Below are positions 31,257 to 40,693 of a DNA stretch of 64,000 bases, in pieces (the first letter of the stretch is position 1; every line of letters begins with the position of its first letter). This stretch comes from Paraglaciecola sp. MB-3u-78 (GTDB lineage Bacteria; Pseudomonadota; Gammaproteobacteria; Enterobacterales; Alteromonadaceae). Made by a program: the position numbers and the translations under genes. Where the stretch lies: the NCBI RefSeq assembly GCF_002835935.1, contig NZ_PJCF01000006.1, positions 372,001-436,000 of the forward strand, in the 5' to 3' direction. The notes beneath the pieces were generated by a model, which was given only the letters and a program-made list of their open reading frames with translations, did no database searches and was not told the origin of the DNA.

Positions 31257-32218
31257 TATTGAAACTCCTTCATGAGCTTTTTAAGCCAAAGGGCAGCGCC
31301 TGTAGTTAGGCCTATAGTAAGGACAAATAACAGCAAAAACGCACCAGGACCACCAGATATGGCAATGATATTCGCCACCCATGACACCACCACCACAATC
31401 CCTGACAGACTGCCCAGTGCCAGCATAAACAGATCGGGCTGCCGTAAACGGTAGACAAGATAAGCCAAAGCCATAAATGCCAACCAAACACTCGCACCTA
31501 ACCACGAAGTTTGGTAGTCAAAAATAGACATTAGTGCCAAACTGGTGGCACTTGTCGTAGTGGCTAGCGCGAGTGAATGCGGTGCCCAGGAGTGATTTAA
31601 CCAGGTGTGTAGGGGCCGACGTAATTCCCAAAAAAATAAACACACACTATTTAACAAAAATAAGCTCCACGCCATACTTTCGTCGCGTTCAAACAATGCC
31701 GGGATCAGCGAGCCCATTGAATCGTGATATAGCCAAATACTGAGGTTTAATAACGCTAGCCACACTATCCACAAAGGCGCAAAACGGCTTATTATTACCC
31801 AAGGCAAGCCAAGCACAGCCCAATTAAAAAACAATTGCCAGGGATCCGCGCCAGTTTGATACGTCTGACCAAAAAAGGCCATCAGCGCCCCTAAACTTAA
31901 GAAAGCGACCGTCAGAGTGACCTGCGCCAAAAGAGGTTTTTTTTCAATAAGCAGGTAAGCAACAATAGCCAATACGATGAGGACCTGGAATAAAGCAAAC
32001 TTGGCAAATCTGCCTATTTCCTGCCAATTCGCTGCGACAAAAAAGATCAGCGAAAACCCCATGGCCAAAGCACCAGACCACAACAAAAGTCGCGCTATAA
32101 AATCACGCCATGCTATTGGGGAAGGGTAAATATGACTGACAAACAAGGCTTTTTTAACGTTGTGCGTAGCCAGTTTTCCTTGTTCGATTAGTTGGCTAAT
32201 CAACTCGCGTTGGCTCAT
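31256..32218 (-). CDS. DUF2157 multi-pass membrane protein
   Basis: A 320-residue inner-membrane protein. A soluble N-terminal stretch (MSQRELISQLIEQGKLATHNVKKALF) precedes about nine hydrophobic helices, as in DUF2157 proteins. It is the first gene of the DUF2157-DUF4401-GDYXXLXY operon. The equivalent soluble segment in DUF4401 suggests the two membrane proteins are distant relatives, which is inference. Function unknown. Confidence 0.87.
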   Translation of the reverse strand: MSQRELISQLIEQGKLATHNVKKALFVSHIYPSPIAWRDFIARLLLWSGALAMGFSLIFFVAANWQEIGRFAKFALFQVLIVLAIVAYLLIEKKPLLAQVTLTVAFLSLGALMAFFGQTYQTGADPWQLFFNWAVLGLPWVIISRFAPLWIVWLALLNLSIWLYHDSMGSLIPALFERDESMAWSLFLLNSVCLFFWELRRPLHTWLNHSWAPHSLALATTTSATSLALMSIFDYQTSWLGASVWLAFMALAYLVYRLRQPDLFMLALGSLSGIVVVVSWVANIIAISGGPGAFLLLFVLTIGLTTGAALWLKKLMKEFQ

Positions 32219-32630
32219 TTAAGTTCCTTTTATTTTAGTGCATACAACTTTGCTCAACTGTGATTGTAGTGCGATTAAAAGTATACTCTATCCGAATTAG
32301 TTTGGCCTTCTAATGCAAAAGCGATGGTCAACTGAGCGACAAACAATGTTTGATACTCTGCATGAAATTACCCAGCAATTTACCGTTTATTATATTATCA
32401 ATTCAAATAGTTCACTGTATGATTTCCTTAGCACGATTGAGATAGTAGGGTCATAAGGGCCAACAAAGGCTAATCAAACTAACCACAACCTTTGTATCCT
32501 GTATAGGTAGAATAAAACGTCATTTTCTTAAAATGTCAATACAAGATGCCTCATGTTTTCTCTCTTTTATATCTCAAACTCAACTAATAAGTGCAATCAA
32601 CTGCCCAAGGTTGAATGTCCGTTGATCGCT
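32219..32630. other. Gene-free spacer before the IS1182-type element
   Basis: It contains the DUF2157 operon promoter region and, at 32500-32536, a diverged copy of a segment found upstream of tetR (shared TGTATAGGTA.AATAAA.CGTCA). No gene is visible. Confidence 0.5.
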
Positions 32631-33774
32631 CAGGCTGTGTGAAAACCCAATTCCGTGACACGAATTTAGTCTTGTGCATTTTTGACTCAGATTCAAAATA
32701 GTTAAACGTGCTATTTAGGTTGAGAGCAATCTAAAAAATAATATCGGTTTTTTAAGTCGTGTTTCCAAAATTGATGATAAATAGGCTTGATGACTGCTTT
32801 TTAGAGAGGGATTTGGGGATAACGAACTATTATTCCTGCATGGCGGCTAGTAGTGTGGGTATGCCGACTATCGACATTATTCGTTTGAGATTGTAGGCCA
32901 GCACGTGAAGGCTCATTTCGGTACTGACATTCTTCTTACGTTTCATTAAGAAGTGAGACGCTCCCATCCACATTTTAATGGTGCCAAACGGGTGCTCGAC
33001 AGTTTGCTTTCTGATGACGATGGTTTCAGGCGCTGCATCTAATCGCGCTTTCATCGCGTAAATATCGGCTTCATGTATTCAACGCCGCATTTTCCTCGGC
33101 TCTGTTTTTGATTGTGTGCATTGAGTGCAAATTTCACAGTCCCTGCATGCGATATGATTAACATATACCTTCTGCTCTCAACCACGTTTCGTCTATGTGG
33201 TAGCGTCTCGCCTGCTGGGCAAATATAGATATCTTTATCCTTGTCATACTTGAACAATGATCTATTGAATGCATGCGTTCTTAATACCCTTGCCGTTGTC
33301 TTTTCTAAAATCCGCAATGGTTTTAAAGTCAGGCGTCAGGCGTTCGAGTAACCACATCGTTTCAACATTGCGTTGAGTTTCTCGCTCCAACCGCCGTGAA
33401 GACTGCACACGATCCAGGTAGCCATAAATGTAGAGCTTCAACATAGTGGCAGGATGATATCCAAGGCGACCTGTGTTTTTAGGCATTACCTTGTTGAACC
33501 CCAGAGATGCTAAGTTGAGTTCATCTACAAATACGTCAATCACTCTAACGGGATTTTCAACATTAACGAAATCATCTAATGCTTCTGGGAACAGGGTGAC
33601 TTGGTTGCGACCTTGGCCTGTCATATGGTGGGACATATCAGCGATTCTTGTTCTTGTTAACCTACTAATAAATATAGTAAACAGGCTAAATGGCAGCCGA
33701 TAACATCAAGATTATTTGATCATAAAAACACGCTGCTTAGCTCAAAAGGTGATCAATAGTTTTCACACAGCCTG
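32631..33774 (-). mobile_element. IS1182-type insertion sequence, internally deleted
   Basis: Perfect 16-bp inverted repeats CAGGCTGTGTGAAAAC (32631-32646) and its complement (33759-33774) are flanked by a 4-bp direct repeat CGCT (32627-32630 and 33775-33778). This gives an element of 1144 bp, shorter than complete relatives because part of the transposase is missing. Confidence 0.85.
32830..33636 (-). pseudogene. IS1182-type transposase, frameshifted and internally deleted
   Basis: The N-terminal frame (33636-33262) starts MSHHMTGQGRNQVTLFPEALDDFV and contains LASLGFNKVMPKNTGRLGYHPATMLKLYIYGYLDRVQSSRRLERE and TPDFKTIADFRKDN, diagnostic of the family. It then jumps to a second frame (YDKDKDIYICPAGETL) and a third (EHPFGTIKMWMGASHFLMKRKKNVSTEMSLHVLAYNLKR), the family C-terminus with its Glu. 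The central part with a catalytic Asp is deleted and at least two frameshifts are needed. Inactive. Confidence 0.85.
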
Positions 33775-33976
33775 CGCTCAAACCAGCCCGATGACATAGA
33801 TTCACTAAGCTTTACTACGTGTAAATGTCAGCAATTTCAATACTGTGAGATTTAGTTAATAAACACTACTCCATTTTCTCTTGTCTTCTTCTGTGGTGAC
33901 GAGCTTTTGTCTTTTTCTTGATGCTACGCTCAATTGATGTAATCTATCTGAATAATCATTCATGCTTTAGTAGTTG

Positions 33977-35032
33977 ATGCACTCCAAGTCCCAAACCAAT
34001 CAAAATGTTCGTTATGGTGAAATAGTTGAAAGTGACTTTAGGCCACCTTGGTGGGCTAAAAATAGGCACGTACAAACTATCTTCCCGCGTTTTATACAAA
34101 AACGCGCCAAGCTTGATTACCGTAAGGAAAAGTTGACCTTACCTGATGGCGATTTTGTTAATTTAATTTGGGCTGGTGATGTGCACAAAGCATCCGGTTT
34201 AATTGCTATGTTCCATGGTTTAGAGGGCTCTATTCGCTCTCATTATACCAACGACATGGCGGCAAACTTCGTTAAACAGGGCTATGCGGTGGTGTTGATG
34301 CATTTTCGTGGTTGTGGCGGTGAACAAAATGCAACACCTAGAGCGTATCACTCAGGCGAAACTGAGGATGCATGGTACTTCTTGAATTGGCTTGAGCAGA
34401 AATTTCCTGAGACACGCAAAGTGGCTATGGGTTTCTCTCTTGGCGCTAACATGTTGCTCAAACTCTTGAGTGAACAACCCAAGCAACAGATTGTAAAAGC
34501 GGCAATGGCAGTTTCTACACCGTTTAACTTAGCCCTGTGTGCTAGTAGTATTAACCAAGGATTCTCCAAGGTTTACCAAGCCTATTTGTTAAAAAGCATG
34601 GTTAACAATTTGTTGATTAAGATGCGTAATATGGACTATGGCAAGTTACTAAAAGTGACCGAGTCGCAAATCAAACAATTTAAACATTTCCGGGATTTTG
34701 ATGAGCATATCACTGCGCCATTACACGGTTTTGTGGATGCTGACGATTATTATAAAAAATGCAGTTCACGAAATTTTCTTAAAGGTATCGCCACGCCTAC
34801 TCTAGTCGTCCATGCTAAAGACGATCCCTTCATGCACCATAGTATTGTGCCTAATGCCGAATTTTTATCATCAAGTGTATGCCTTGAAGTGAGCGAAAAT
34901 GGAGGGCATGTAGGTTTTATGCAAGGTACACCATGGCGACCCAAAATCTGGATGCAGCAAAGAGCCAATCACTTTTTTCAGCCTTTTATTGCTGACAAGG
35001 GCAAACATTTATCTAGCGGTATCCCACAATGA
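33977..35032 (+). CDS. yheT: Alpha/beta hydrolase, YheT family
   Basis: A putative esterase or lipase-like hydrolase of about 351 residues (COG0429). Features are PPWWAKNRHVQTIFPRF near the start, the oxyanion region MFHGLEGS, HFRGCGGEQN, and the nucleophile elbow GFSLGANMLLK (G-x-S-x-G). An acid in VVHAKDDPFMHH and a histidine in NGGHVGFM complete a likely catalytic triad. Natural substrate unknown. ATG 33977 follows an in-frame TTG and is chosen as the start. It overlaps yheU by 4 bp, the same pair as in E. coli. Confidence 0.92.
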   Translation: MHSKSQTNQNVRYGEIVESDFRPPWWAKNRHVQTIFPRFIQKRAKLDYRKEKLTLPDGDFVNLIWAGDVHKASGLIAMFHGLEGSIRSHYTNDMAANFVKQGYAVVLMHFRGCGGEQNATPRAYHSGETEDAWYFLNWLEQKFPETRKVAMGFSLGANMLLKLLSEQPKQQIVKAAMAVSTPFNLALCASSINQGFSKVYQAYLLKSMVNNLLIKMRNMDYGKLLKVTESQIKQFKHFRDFDEHITAPLHGFVDADDYYKKCSSRNFLKGIATPTLVVHAKDDPFMHHSIVPNAEFLSSSVCLEVSENGGHVGFMQGTPWRPKIWMQQRANHFFQPFIADKGKHLSSGIPQ

Positions 35033-35274
35033 TTATCTCGATTGCAGACTTAACCGAAGAAACTTTATTGAATATTATTGAAGGCTTTGTATTACGTGAA
35101 GGCACCGAATATGGCGAAGCTGACGTGTCACTTCAAGAAAAAGTACAGCAAGTGCTGGCCCAGTTAAAATTAGGTGATGTGCTTTTGGTCTATTCTGAAT
35201 TACACGAAACAGTGAATATCATCCCCAAGCAACAGCTCGGGGAGTTTGAATTGTCAGAGAGTCAGCAACAATAG
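35029..35274 (+). CDS. yheU: YheU family protein (UPF0270)
   Basis: An 81-residue acidic cytoplasmic protein. The N-terminus ISIADLTEETLLNIIEGFVLREGTEYGEADVSLQEKVQQV matches the YheU/UPF0270 family. Function unknown. It overlaps the yheT stop by 4 bp, implying coupled translation, and converges with yceI. Confidence 0.92.
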   Translation: MIISIADLTEETLLNIIEGFVLREGTEYGEADVSLQEKVQQVLAQLKLGDVLLVYSELHETVNIIPKQQLGEFELSESQQQ

Positions 35275-35287
35275 ATTCTAGGTCGGT

Positions 35288-35869
35288 TTAGTGAGCTACA
35301 AAAACTAAGTTAAAGTTGACTGGTACTGTGAGCCCAATGCCACTTAACCCCGCCAATTTTTGCAATATTTCAATTCCAGAAGTTAAACCAAAATCTGCAG
35401 CCGATATTAAGATTGGTTGAGTGCTGGTGGCTACGATGCCATTATCAGCTTTACGGGTTACTTGCACTGTTGTGCTAATCGTTTTGCTGATACCCATAAC
35501 GTTTAACTCGACTGGAAGTGTCACTGATATGGAATTGCCCTTTGCAAGAGTCAAAACACTGTCAGGTAATTGCGCGGTTAAATTAGCAGTAGGAAATTTG
35601 TCCACCAAAAAAAGTTTTTCACGCATACGGGTATCGCGAATTTCGATGCCTGAGTCGATACTTGCTAGGTCAATTTCAAGCTGGAATTCTCCCTCAGGAC
35701 TAAATTCACCTTTTATTGATTTAAACTGTTGGATTTCACTAATATGTTGATTTTTAGTTGATACAAAACTCAAACTTGATTCGTCCTCAACTAACATCCA
35801 ATGGGCGTTCGCTGTAGCACTGAACAAAAAAATACTGATAAAAATAGTGCTTAATAAAAAAGATTTCAT
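35288..35869 (-). CDS. Periplasmic YceI family protein
   Basis: A 193-residue protein with a clear signal peptide (MKSFLLSTIFISIFLFSATANA) followed by a YceI-type lipocalin-like beta-barrel (WMLVEDESSLSFVSTKN, FKSIKGEFSPEGEFQLEIDLASIDSGIEIRDTRMREKLF). Such barrels bind isoprenoid or other lipids. The physiological ligand here is unknown. It stands alone, convergent with yheU. Confidence 0.9.
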   Translation of the reverse strand: MKSFLLSTIFISIFLFSATANAHWMLVEDESSLSFVSTKNQHISEIQQFKSIKGEFSPEGEFQLEIDLASIDSGIEIRDTRMREKLFLVDKFPTANLTAQLPDSVLTLAKGNSISVTLPVELNVMGISKTISTTVQVTRKADNGIVATSTQPILISAADFGLTSGIEILQKLAGLSGIGLTVPVNFNLVFVAH

Positions 35870-35899
35870 AGTTAACTCAATTAGTTAGAAATAATGCTG

Positions 35900-36745
35900 C
35901 TATACAGCCTGGTTATCGTTGCCAAATTCACATTTGACTATGTTTGGCCAATCGACATTTTGATCACCCATAATAAAAAAATCAGGATTGATTACACTTG
36001 TACGCAAGTTGTAGCTTAAAGGGGCAAAATTATGTGCCAATATTTTGCCTCCCGCTTCGACCACTATACATTGAGATGCACCTGTATCCCATTCTCCCGT
36101 TACGCCAAATCGTAAAAACACATCCGCTTTACCCTCAGCAATAAAACAGGCTTTGAGGGAACAACTGCCCGCAGGTAAGGTTTGATAAATACGGTTTTCA
36201 CTTAGGCTAGATATGACTTTTTCCCGAGGTTGTCTGCGGCTAATAGCAATAATTAGCGGGTCCTCGTTTGGCGCGTCTAAATTACGAACGAAAATTTGTT
36301 TGGTCTCTACAGGGCATTCTTTAAATGCGCCATGGCCTTTCAAAGCAGAATACAAGGTTTCCCCTGTGGGCCAGTAAATTACACCCATAATAGGTATATT
36401 GTTTTCTATCAATGCAATGTTAACAGCAAAATCACCACTGCGGGCGATAAACTCTTGAGTGCCATCAATTGGGTCGATAAGCCAATATCGAGTCCAAGTT
36501 TTACGTAATGCTAGTGAGCCAATTTCAGTCTCTTCAGACATAATGGGAATATCTGGGGTTTCCCTTTTTAACATTTCCATAATGACTTCGTTGGCTTTGT
36601 AGTCCGCTGTGGTAACAGGAGAGTCGTCCTCTTTTTGAAAACTGGTAAAATCACCACTATCGTAAATTTCTAATACTACTTTACCTGCTATGACTGCCGT
36701 CCTTTTGGCTATCTCAAAAAGCTGTTGTGCATTTTTTGTTGGCAT
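35900..36745 (-). CDS. cysQ: 3'(2'),5'-bisphosphate nucleotidase CysQ
   Basis: Inositol-monophosphatase-fold enzyme that removes the 3' phosphate of PAP formed in sulfate assimilation. Metal-binding motifs are visible: SEETE, the signature WLIDPIDGTQEFI, and near the C-terminus GEWDTGASQCIVVEAGG. The frame extends to 36763, but ATG 36745 is the better start: GAGGG lies about 8 bp upstream, and the ATG overlaps the nudE stop as TAATG. That gives 281 residues. The cysQ-nudE pair is conserved in Shewanella-type genomes. Confidence 0.94.
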   Translation of the reverse strand: MPTKNAQQLFEIAKRTAVIAGKVVLEIYDSGDFTSFQKEDDSPVTTADYKANEVIMEMLKRETPDIPIMSEETEIGSLALRKTWTRYWLIDPIDGTQEFIARSGDFAVNIALIENNIPIMGVIYWPTGETLYSALKGHGAFKECPVETKQIFVRNLDAPNEDPLIIAISRRQPREKVISSLSENRIYQTLPAGSCSLKACFIAEGKADVFLRFGVTGEWDTGASQCIVVEAGGKILAHNFAPLSYNLRTSVINPDFFIMGDQNVDWPNIVKCEFGNDNQAV

Positions 36746-37308
36746 TAACGCGCCCTCTTCCATTTTTCAGCAAGTAACAATGCAGCGATACATCTGGCCT
36801 CTATAAAATCATCTTTGTCTAATAATGCATCTATATTATGAATCGACCATTTCACAACTTCTAGAGGTTCAGGCTCATCACCGGGTAGTACTTCAGGATA
36901 TAAATCTTCTGCAATAAAGATGGTCATTTTGGCATCAAAAAATGCTGGTGCCATACTAACGCTATGCAATGGGTGTAATATTTTTGTCCCAAAGCCTATT
37001 TCTTCTTTTAATTCTCTATTAGCGGCCACTTCTGCCGACTCGCCAGGGTCTATCAATCCTTTTGGAAAGCCTAATTCATAGGTATGAGTACCTGCAGCAT
37101 ATTCCCTCACTAACAAAAATTCATCATCATTGATAAAAGGCACCACCATTACAGCGCCTCTGCCACTGCCAGCCATGCGTTCAAAAATGCGGGTTTCGCC
37201 ATTTGAAAATTCTAAATCGATTTGTTCGATTTTAAACAAGCCACTTTTAGCAACTACCTTACGGGAGTGAATTTGTGGAAGGGATTTTTTATTGTTGGTG
37301 TTGCTCAT
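36745..37308 (-). CDS. nudE: ADP compounds hydrolase NudE
   Basis: Nudix hydrolase that cleaves ADP-ribose, Ap3A and NADH-type compounds. The 187 residues contain a complete Nudix box, GLIDPGESAEVAANRELKEEIGF (GX5EX7REUXEEXGU), at about residues 78-100. Upstream are KIEQIDLEFSNGETRIFERM and VREYAAGTHTYELGFPKG. The stop overlaps the cysQ ATG by one base. It is divergent from yrfG, recalling the nudE/yrfG neighbourhood of E. coli but without igaA between them. Confidence 0.95.
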   Translation of the reverse strand: MSNTNNKKSLPQIHSRKVVAKSGLFKIEQIDLEFSNGETRIFERMAGSGRGAVMVVPFINDDEFLLVREYAAGTHTYELGFPKGLIDPGESAEVAANRELKEEIGFGTKILHPLHSVSMAPAFFDAKMTIFIAEDLYPEVLPGDEPEPLEVVKWSIHNIDALLDKDDFIEARCIAALLLAEKWKRAR

Positions 37309-37421
37309 GAATTTTTCACGTTAATATAGCCGCTGATCTCGTCTGTTTAAAAGTCAAATAAACTTTAAATCGATGAATTTTCTAGTGTTTTAATATACCT
37401 GTTAAATAGAGGACATGCCAC

Positions 37422-38105
37422 TTGTCAAAGCTTGCTTGGAAAAATATTCATACTGTGTTGCTCGATATGGACGGCACTTTGCTCGACCTGCACTTCGATA
37501 ATCATTTTTGGTTAGAACATTTGCCTAAAAAATTAGCTGAAAAACATGGTATTTCACTGCAAGCTGCCAAAGATATGATGGCCGTTGAGTATGAACAGGT
37601 AATGGGAACTCTGAGTTGGTATTGCTTAGATTTTTGGGCAGACAAGCTCAATATCGATATCCTTGAGGCTAAACGCGAGATTGAACATCTCATCAGTATT
37701 CGTGAAGACAGTTTACCTTTTATCGATGCCTTAAAATCCTCAGGGCGAGAAGTGATATTGGTCACTAACGCCCATCCTGACAGCTTATCCTTAAAGGTGG
37801 AGCATACTCAATTAGACAACCATATCGACCAATTAATATCGACCCACGAATTTGCTGTCACCAAAGAATCCCAAGTCTTATGGCAAAGGCTTCAGGCAAA
37901 ACTTGGTTTTAATCCACAACACACACTTTTTGTGGACGACAGTTTAGGGATCTTAAAAGCCGCGCAAGAATTTGGTATTAAACATTTGCTGGCTGTTAGT
38001 AACCCAGATAGCAAACAACCTGCTAAAGATATTTCTGACTTTCCTTCAATACAGGATTATCGTTATTTACTGGATGATATTCAGGCGAATCCGTTTATTA
38101 ACTGA
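37422..38105 (+). CDS. yrfG: GMP/IMP nucleotidase (HAD family)
   Basis: HAD-superfamily phosphatase of 227 residues, the YrfG type that dephosphorylates purine mononucleotides in E. coli. The nucleophile motif is VLLDMDGTLLDLHFDNHFW (DxDGT), followed by VILVTNAH, a conserved Lys in FAVTKESQVLW, and LFVDDSLGILKAA (DD motif). The start is TTG at 37422, supported by AGAGGA 8 bp upstream. It is divergent from nudE and convergent with the type II secretion operon. Confidence 0.92.
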   Translation: MSKLAWKNIHTVLLDMDGTLLDLHFDNHFWLEHLPKKLAEKHGISLQAAKDMMAVEYEQVMGTLSWYCLDFWADKLNIDILEAKREIEHLISIREDSLPFIDALKSSGREVILVTNAHPDSLSLKVEHTQLDNHIDQLISTHEFAVTKESQVLWQRLQAKLGFNPQHTLFVDDSLGILKAAQEFGIKHLLAVSNPDSKQPAKDISDFPSIQDYRYLLDDIQANPFIN

Positions 38106-38191
38106 ACTGCCATTAAGCCAAGTTAATTAAATGTTCAGTAACCTATCAGATAGCATAAAAATATTGATGCTTGAAAACTCTCTTAACCCTG

Positions 38192-38935
38192 TTAAAACTT
38201 AATCGGATAATACCCATCAGCATCGGGTTTACCAAAAAACTGTGCCGCTTGGTGTACTTCTTTTGGTAAGCTGACTTCGGGTTTAAAACGTCCATTAATT
38301 TTAAATTTCAGATTAGCAGGAATAGTGGCTTTTGCGGTTAAGCCAAACCTATTGGGTTGTTTGACGTGCAACACAACGTTGCCGTCTTGGCAGCTTAGAT
38401 CAGCATCGAAATCACCTAATTCTATGACACCGTTTACCCCCGTAAAGTTGGCATTTAACCATTGGCCTTTACCGGTAAATGTTTGGCAACCTGCTTCGTA
38501 ATTCACCTCATTTAGCTCTACTTTAAAGCGCCCGTCAGCTTCAATTGGTATGGGTAAAGGCAACAAGCTAATCGCTAAGTTTGTGGGTATATAAGCTAAT
38601 AAATTTTCAACTTTGAGGTGCTGCCCTTTGAAGCTAACATGTCCATTTACCGAGATTTGAGTGACATCGCGTATATCGCCCGCTTTAATATTGGTGCTGA
38701 TTTCCCCTAATAACAAAGGGAAAAAAGACAGGCTCCAGTTGACATCAGAAATGGGGAACCCTTTTGCTTGGGCACTTTGCACATTACCATTCCAAATGGT
38801 GCCCGATATGCCACTCACACTTATCCCATTGGGCAGCTGCATTTTCGATAAAACATGGACTGCAGGTAATTTAACAATTAAAAATATAAAATAAACCACA
38901 AGGCATAAACTGCCCCATTTCAAAACTGACTTCAT
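38192..38935 (-). CDS. gspN: Type II secretion system protein GspN
   Basis: Accessory inner-membrane/periplasmic protein of the type II secretion machinery, 247 residues. An N-terminal membrane anchor (VLKWGSLCLVVYFIFLIVKLPAVHVL) precedes a periplasmic domain with GISGTIWNGNVQSAQ, as expected for the family. It is the last gene of the gspC-N operon, overlapping gspM by 4 bp, and not every T2SS has it. Confidence 0.92.
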   Translation of the reverse strand: MKSVLKWGSLCLVVYFIFLIVKLPAVHVLSKMQLPNGISVSGISGTIWNGNVQSAQAKGFPISDVNWSLSFFPLLLGEISTNIKAGDIRDVTQISVNGHVSFKGQHLKVENLLAYIPTNLAISLLPLPIPIEADGRFKVELNEVNYEAGCQTFTGKGQWLNANFTGVNGVIELGDFDADLSCQDGNVVLHVKQPNRFGLTAKATIPANLKFKINGRFKPEVSLPKEVHQAAQFFGKPDADGYYPIKF

Positions 38936-39411
38936 GATTTCCCTAGTTTTAAACGACGAATTTTAACTTGCCCAGGTAAATCAGATTCTGCGATATCAAT
39001 ATCTAATATGCTGACACCCGTTTTTTCAAGTGACTGCAACCAACTCAGTACATCATTAAAGGGAGCTTGATCTATCCAAACTTGTAATTCGTCACCCTGA
39101 GGTTGCATCCGAGAAATAGCAATTTTCATGGAATTAGCTGATTGGTTTACCGCTTGAGGTAGTGAGCCTGAAAATGAAGTCTTATTCACGCCACTACTTC
39201 GCAGTTGCACCGCTCGGTTTGCATTTTTTTGGACCCAATCAAGTAATTCTGTTTGATTTTTAACTGCTGTTTGATCTCTCTCAAGTGAGGTATTTAGGGG
39301 TGACCAAAACCCCCAATAAAATATGGCTACTAATACTAAGATCGCTGAAATAATCACTAAGCGTTGTTCACGATCACTGAGTTGTAAGAAGGTACTTTTG
39401 AGCTTGTCCAT
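38932..39411 (-). CDS. gspM: Type II secretion system protein GspM
   Basis: Inner-membrane component that binds GspL in the assembly platform. The 159 residues have a short cytoplasmic start (MDKLKSTFLQLSDREQRLVIISA), one membrane helix (ILVLVAIFYWGFW) and a periplasmic ferredoxin-like domain, the usual GspM layout. It lies 1 bp after gspL and overlaps gspN. Confidence 0.94.
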   Translation of the reverse strand: MDKLKSTFLQLSDREQRLVIISAILVLVAIFYWGFWSPLNTSLERDQTAVKNQTELLDWVQKNANRAVQLRSSGVNKTSFSGSLPQAVNQSANSMKIAISRMQPQGDELQVWIDQAPFNDVLSWLQSLEKTGVSILDIDIAESDLPGQVKIRRLKLGKS

Positions 39412-39412
39412 A

Positions 39413-40630
39413 TTAACTCCTAATCGACAAAGAGCCGATTACCTGATTGTCTTTTTGATTAATAGAACCTTGCTCAACAGTAAAGCCTTGAGCTTCTGCT
39501 TGGCGCTTAAACTTGTCTAAGGCATCAAAATTACTGGCCACTACCTGAATACGCAACTCTCCCCGACTACTATCAAAGCGCATGGTTTGAGGTTTAACTT
39601 GCGACTCTTCAAATGCAGGCCTGAGTTGACTCAGCATAATTAACATCGATGCTCCACCACCACTTTGTTCCAAGGTCTTCATTTGGCGCGTCATGGTGGT
39701 TCTGAGATCGCGATATGCACCCGCATTAGGAAATGCACGTTGGTACTCACTACTAACCTGTGCCTTTAAAGTGTCCAGTTGCTCACTGAGTCGACTCTGC
39801 TCTAGGCTTTTGTCAATTAAAGCAGTGAATAGTGCAATAACAGCCAATACTGCAGCTAAACGCCATTTTTTCCATTGGCCACCGACTTTTGTGCTAATTT
39901 TGTACTCGCCTTGCAACAAGTTAAATTCCGTTAACTTGACCCCTTGGGCCAACACTTTCATAGGCAATTCAAGAGGCATCACCGACACCTCTAAATTCTC
40001 CATGCCTGCCATATCAGCCAAATCTGTACCGGAGTAATCATTAACCAAAAGCGCTTGTTCGGTTTGTTTGGCATATTGTCGAGCATGATGATTAATGGCT
40101 TGTATTAGCCAGTCTCTCTCACCTTGTAAGCCGGCCCAATCATCTTTACGAACCAACAATTGTTGTCCTAGTTCCAAGATAGACCAAGCGTTTTTATCTG
40201 CTAATGGCAGTGCCAAAACATCAGGTATAACTTGGTCGCAGGCTAAACCTGCGTCTTCAATTATATTCAGCCAGCTTTGTAGTTTTTCTTTGTTTACTAC
40301 CGCGACAGCTTGTTTATTACCGTTTTTGGGGCCAAATGCAAAAAATTGCTGGGAGATATCGCCACTTATTTCCTCTTCCAATATAAAGGGAATAGCTGCT
40401 AAGGCTTTACGCCCAGCTTTAGCAGGCAACGCTACCCATTTGAGCAAAATATCGCTGGTAGGCACTAATGCACAAATCGGTCTTCTGCCTGCCCTGTCTG
40501 CTAAGGTGGCTAATTGTGCTGCATTAGGTAACTCACCAGAGGCAATGATTTCGTTTTGTTGGCTAGACCACACAATCCAATGAATCGGTTCATCTGGATT
40601 GGCGCCTAGTCGCACTACTAACTGTTCCAT
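39413..40630 (-). CDS. gspL: Type II secretion system protein GspL
   Basis: Bitopic inner-membrane protein linking the GspE ATPase to the platform. The 405 residues start with an actin-like cytoplasmic domain (MEQLVVRLGANPDEPIHWIVW, ALVPTSDILLKWVALPAK), have one membrane helix near residue 260 (WRLAAVLAVIALFTALI), then a periplasmic coiled region and ferredoxin-like domain. It sits between gspK (63-bp gap) and gspM. Confidence 0.95.
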   Translation of the reverse strand: MEQLVVRLGANPDEPIHWIVWSSQQNEIIASGELPNAAQLATLADRAGRRPICALVPTSDILLKWVALPAKAGRKALAAIPFILEEEISGDISQQFFAFGPKNGNKQAVAVVNKEKLQSWLNIIEDAGLACDQVIPDVLALPLADKNAWSILELGQQLLVRKDDWAGLQGERDWLIQAINHHARQYAKQTEQALLVNDYSGTDLADMAGMENLEVSVMPLELPMKVLAQGVKLTEFNLLQGEYKISTKVGGQWKKWRLAAVLAVIALFTALIDKSLEQSRLSEQLDTLKAQVSSEYQRAFPNAGAYRDLRTTMTRQMKTLEQSGGGASMLIMLSQLRPAFEESQVKPQTMRFDSSRGELRIQVVASNFDALDKFKRQAEAQGFTVEQGSINQKDNQVIGSLSIRS

Positions 40631-40693
40631 CAGGTTTACGTACCTTGTTGGTTGTTATGGATTAACAAAGCCATCTTGTTAAAAGCTTGGTCA

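Noticed and set aside
40095-40583. A 162-codon plus-strand frame inside gspL, and similar frames antisense to other gsp genes.
   Set aside because: All lie opposite well-supported secretion genes and look like codon-bias shadows.
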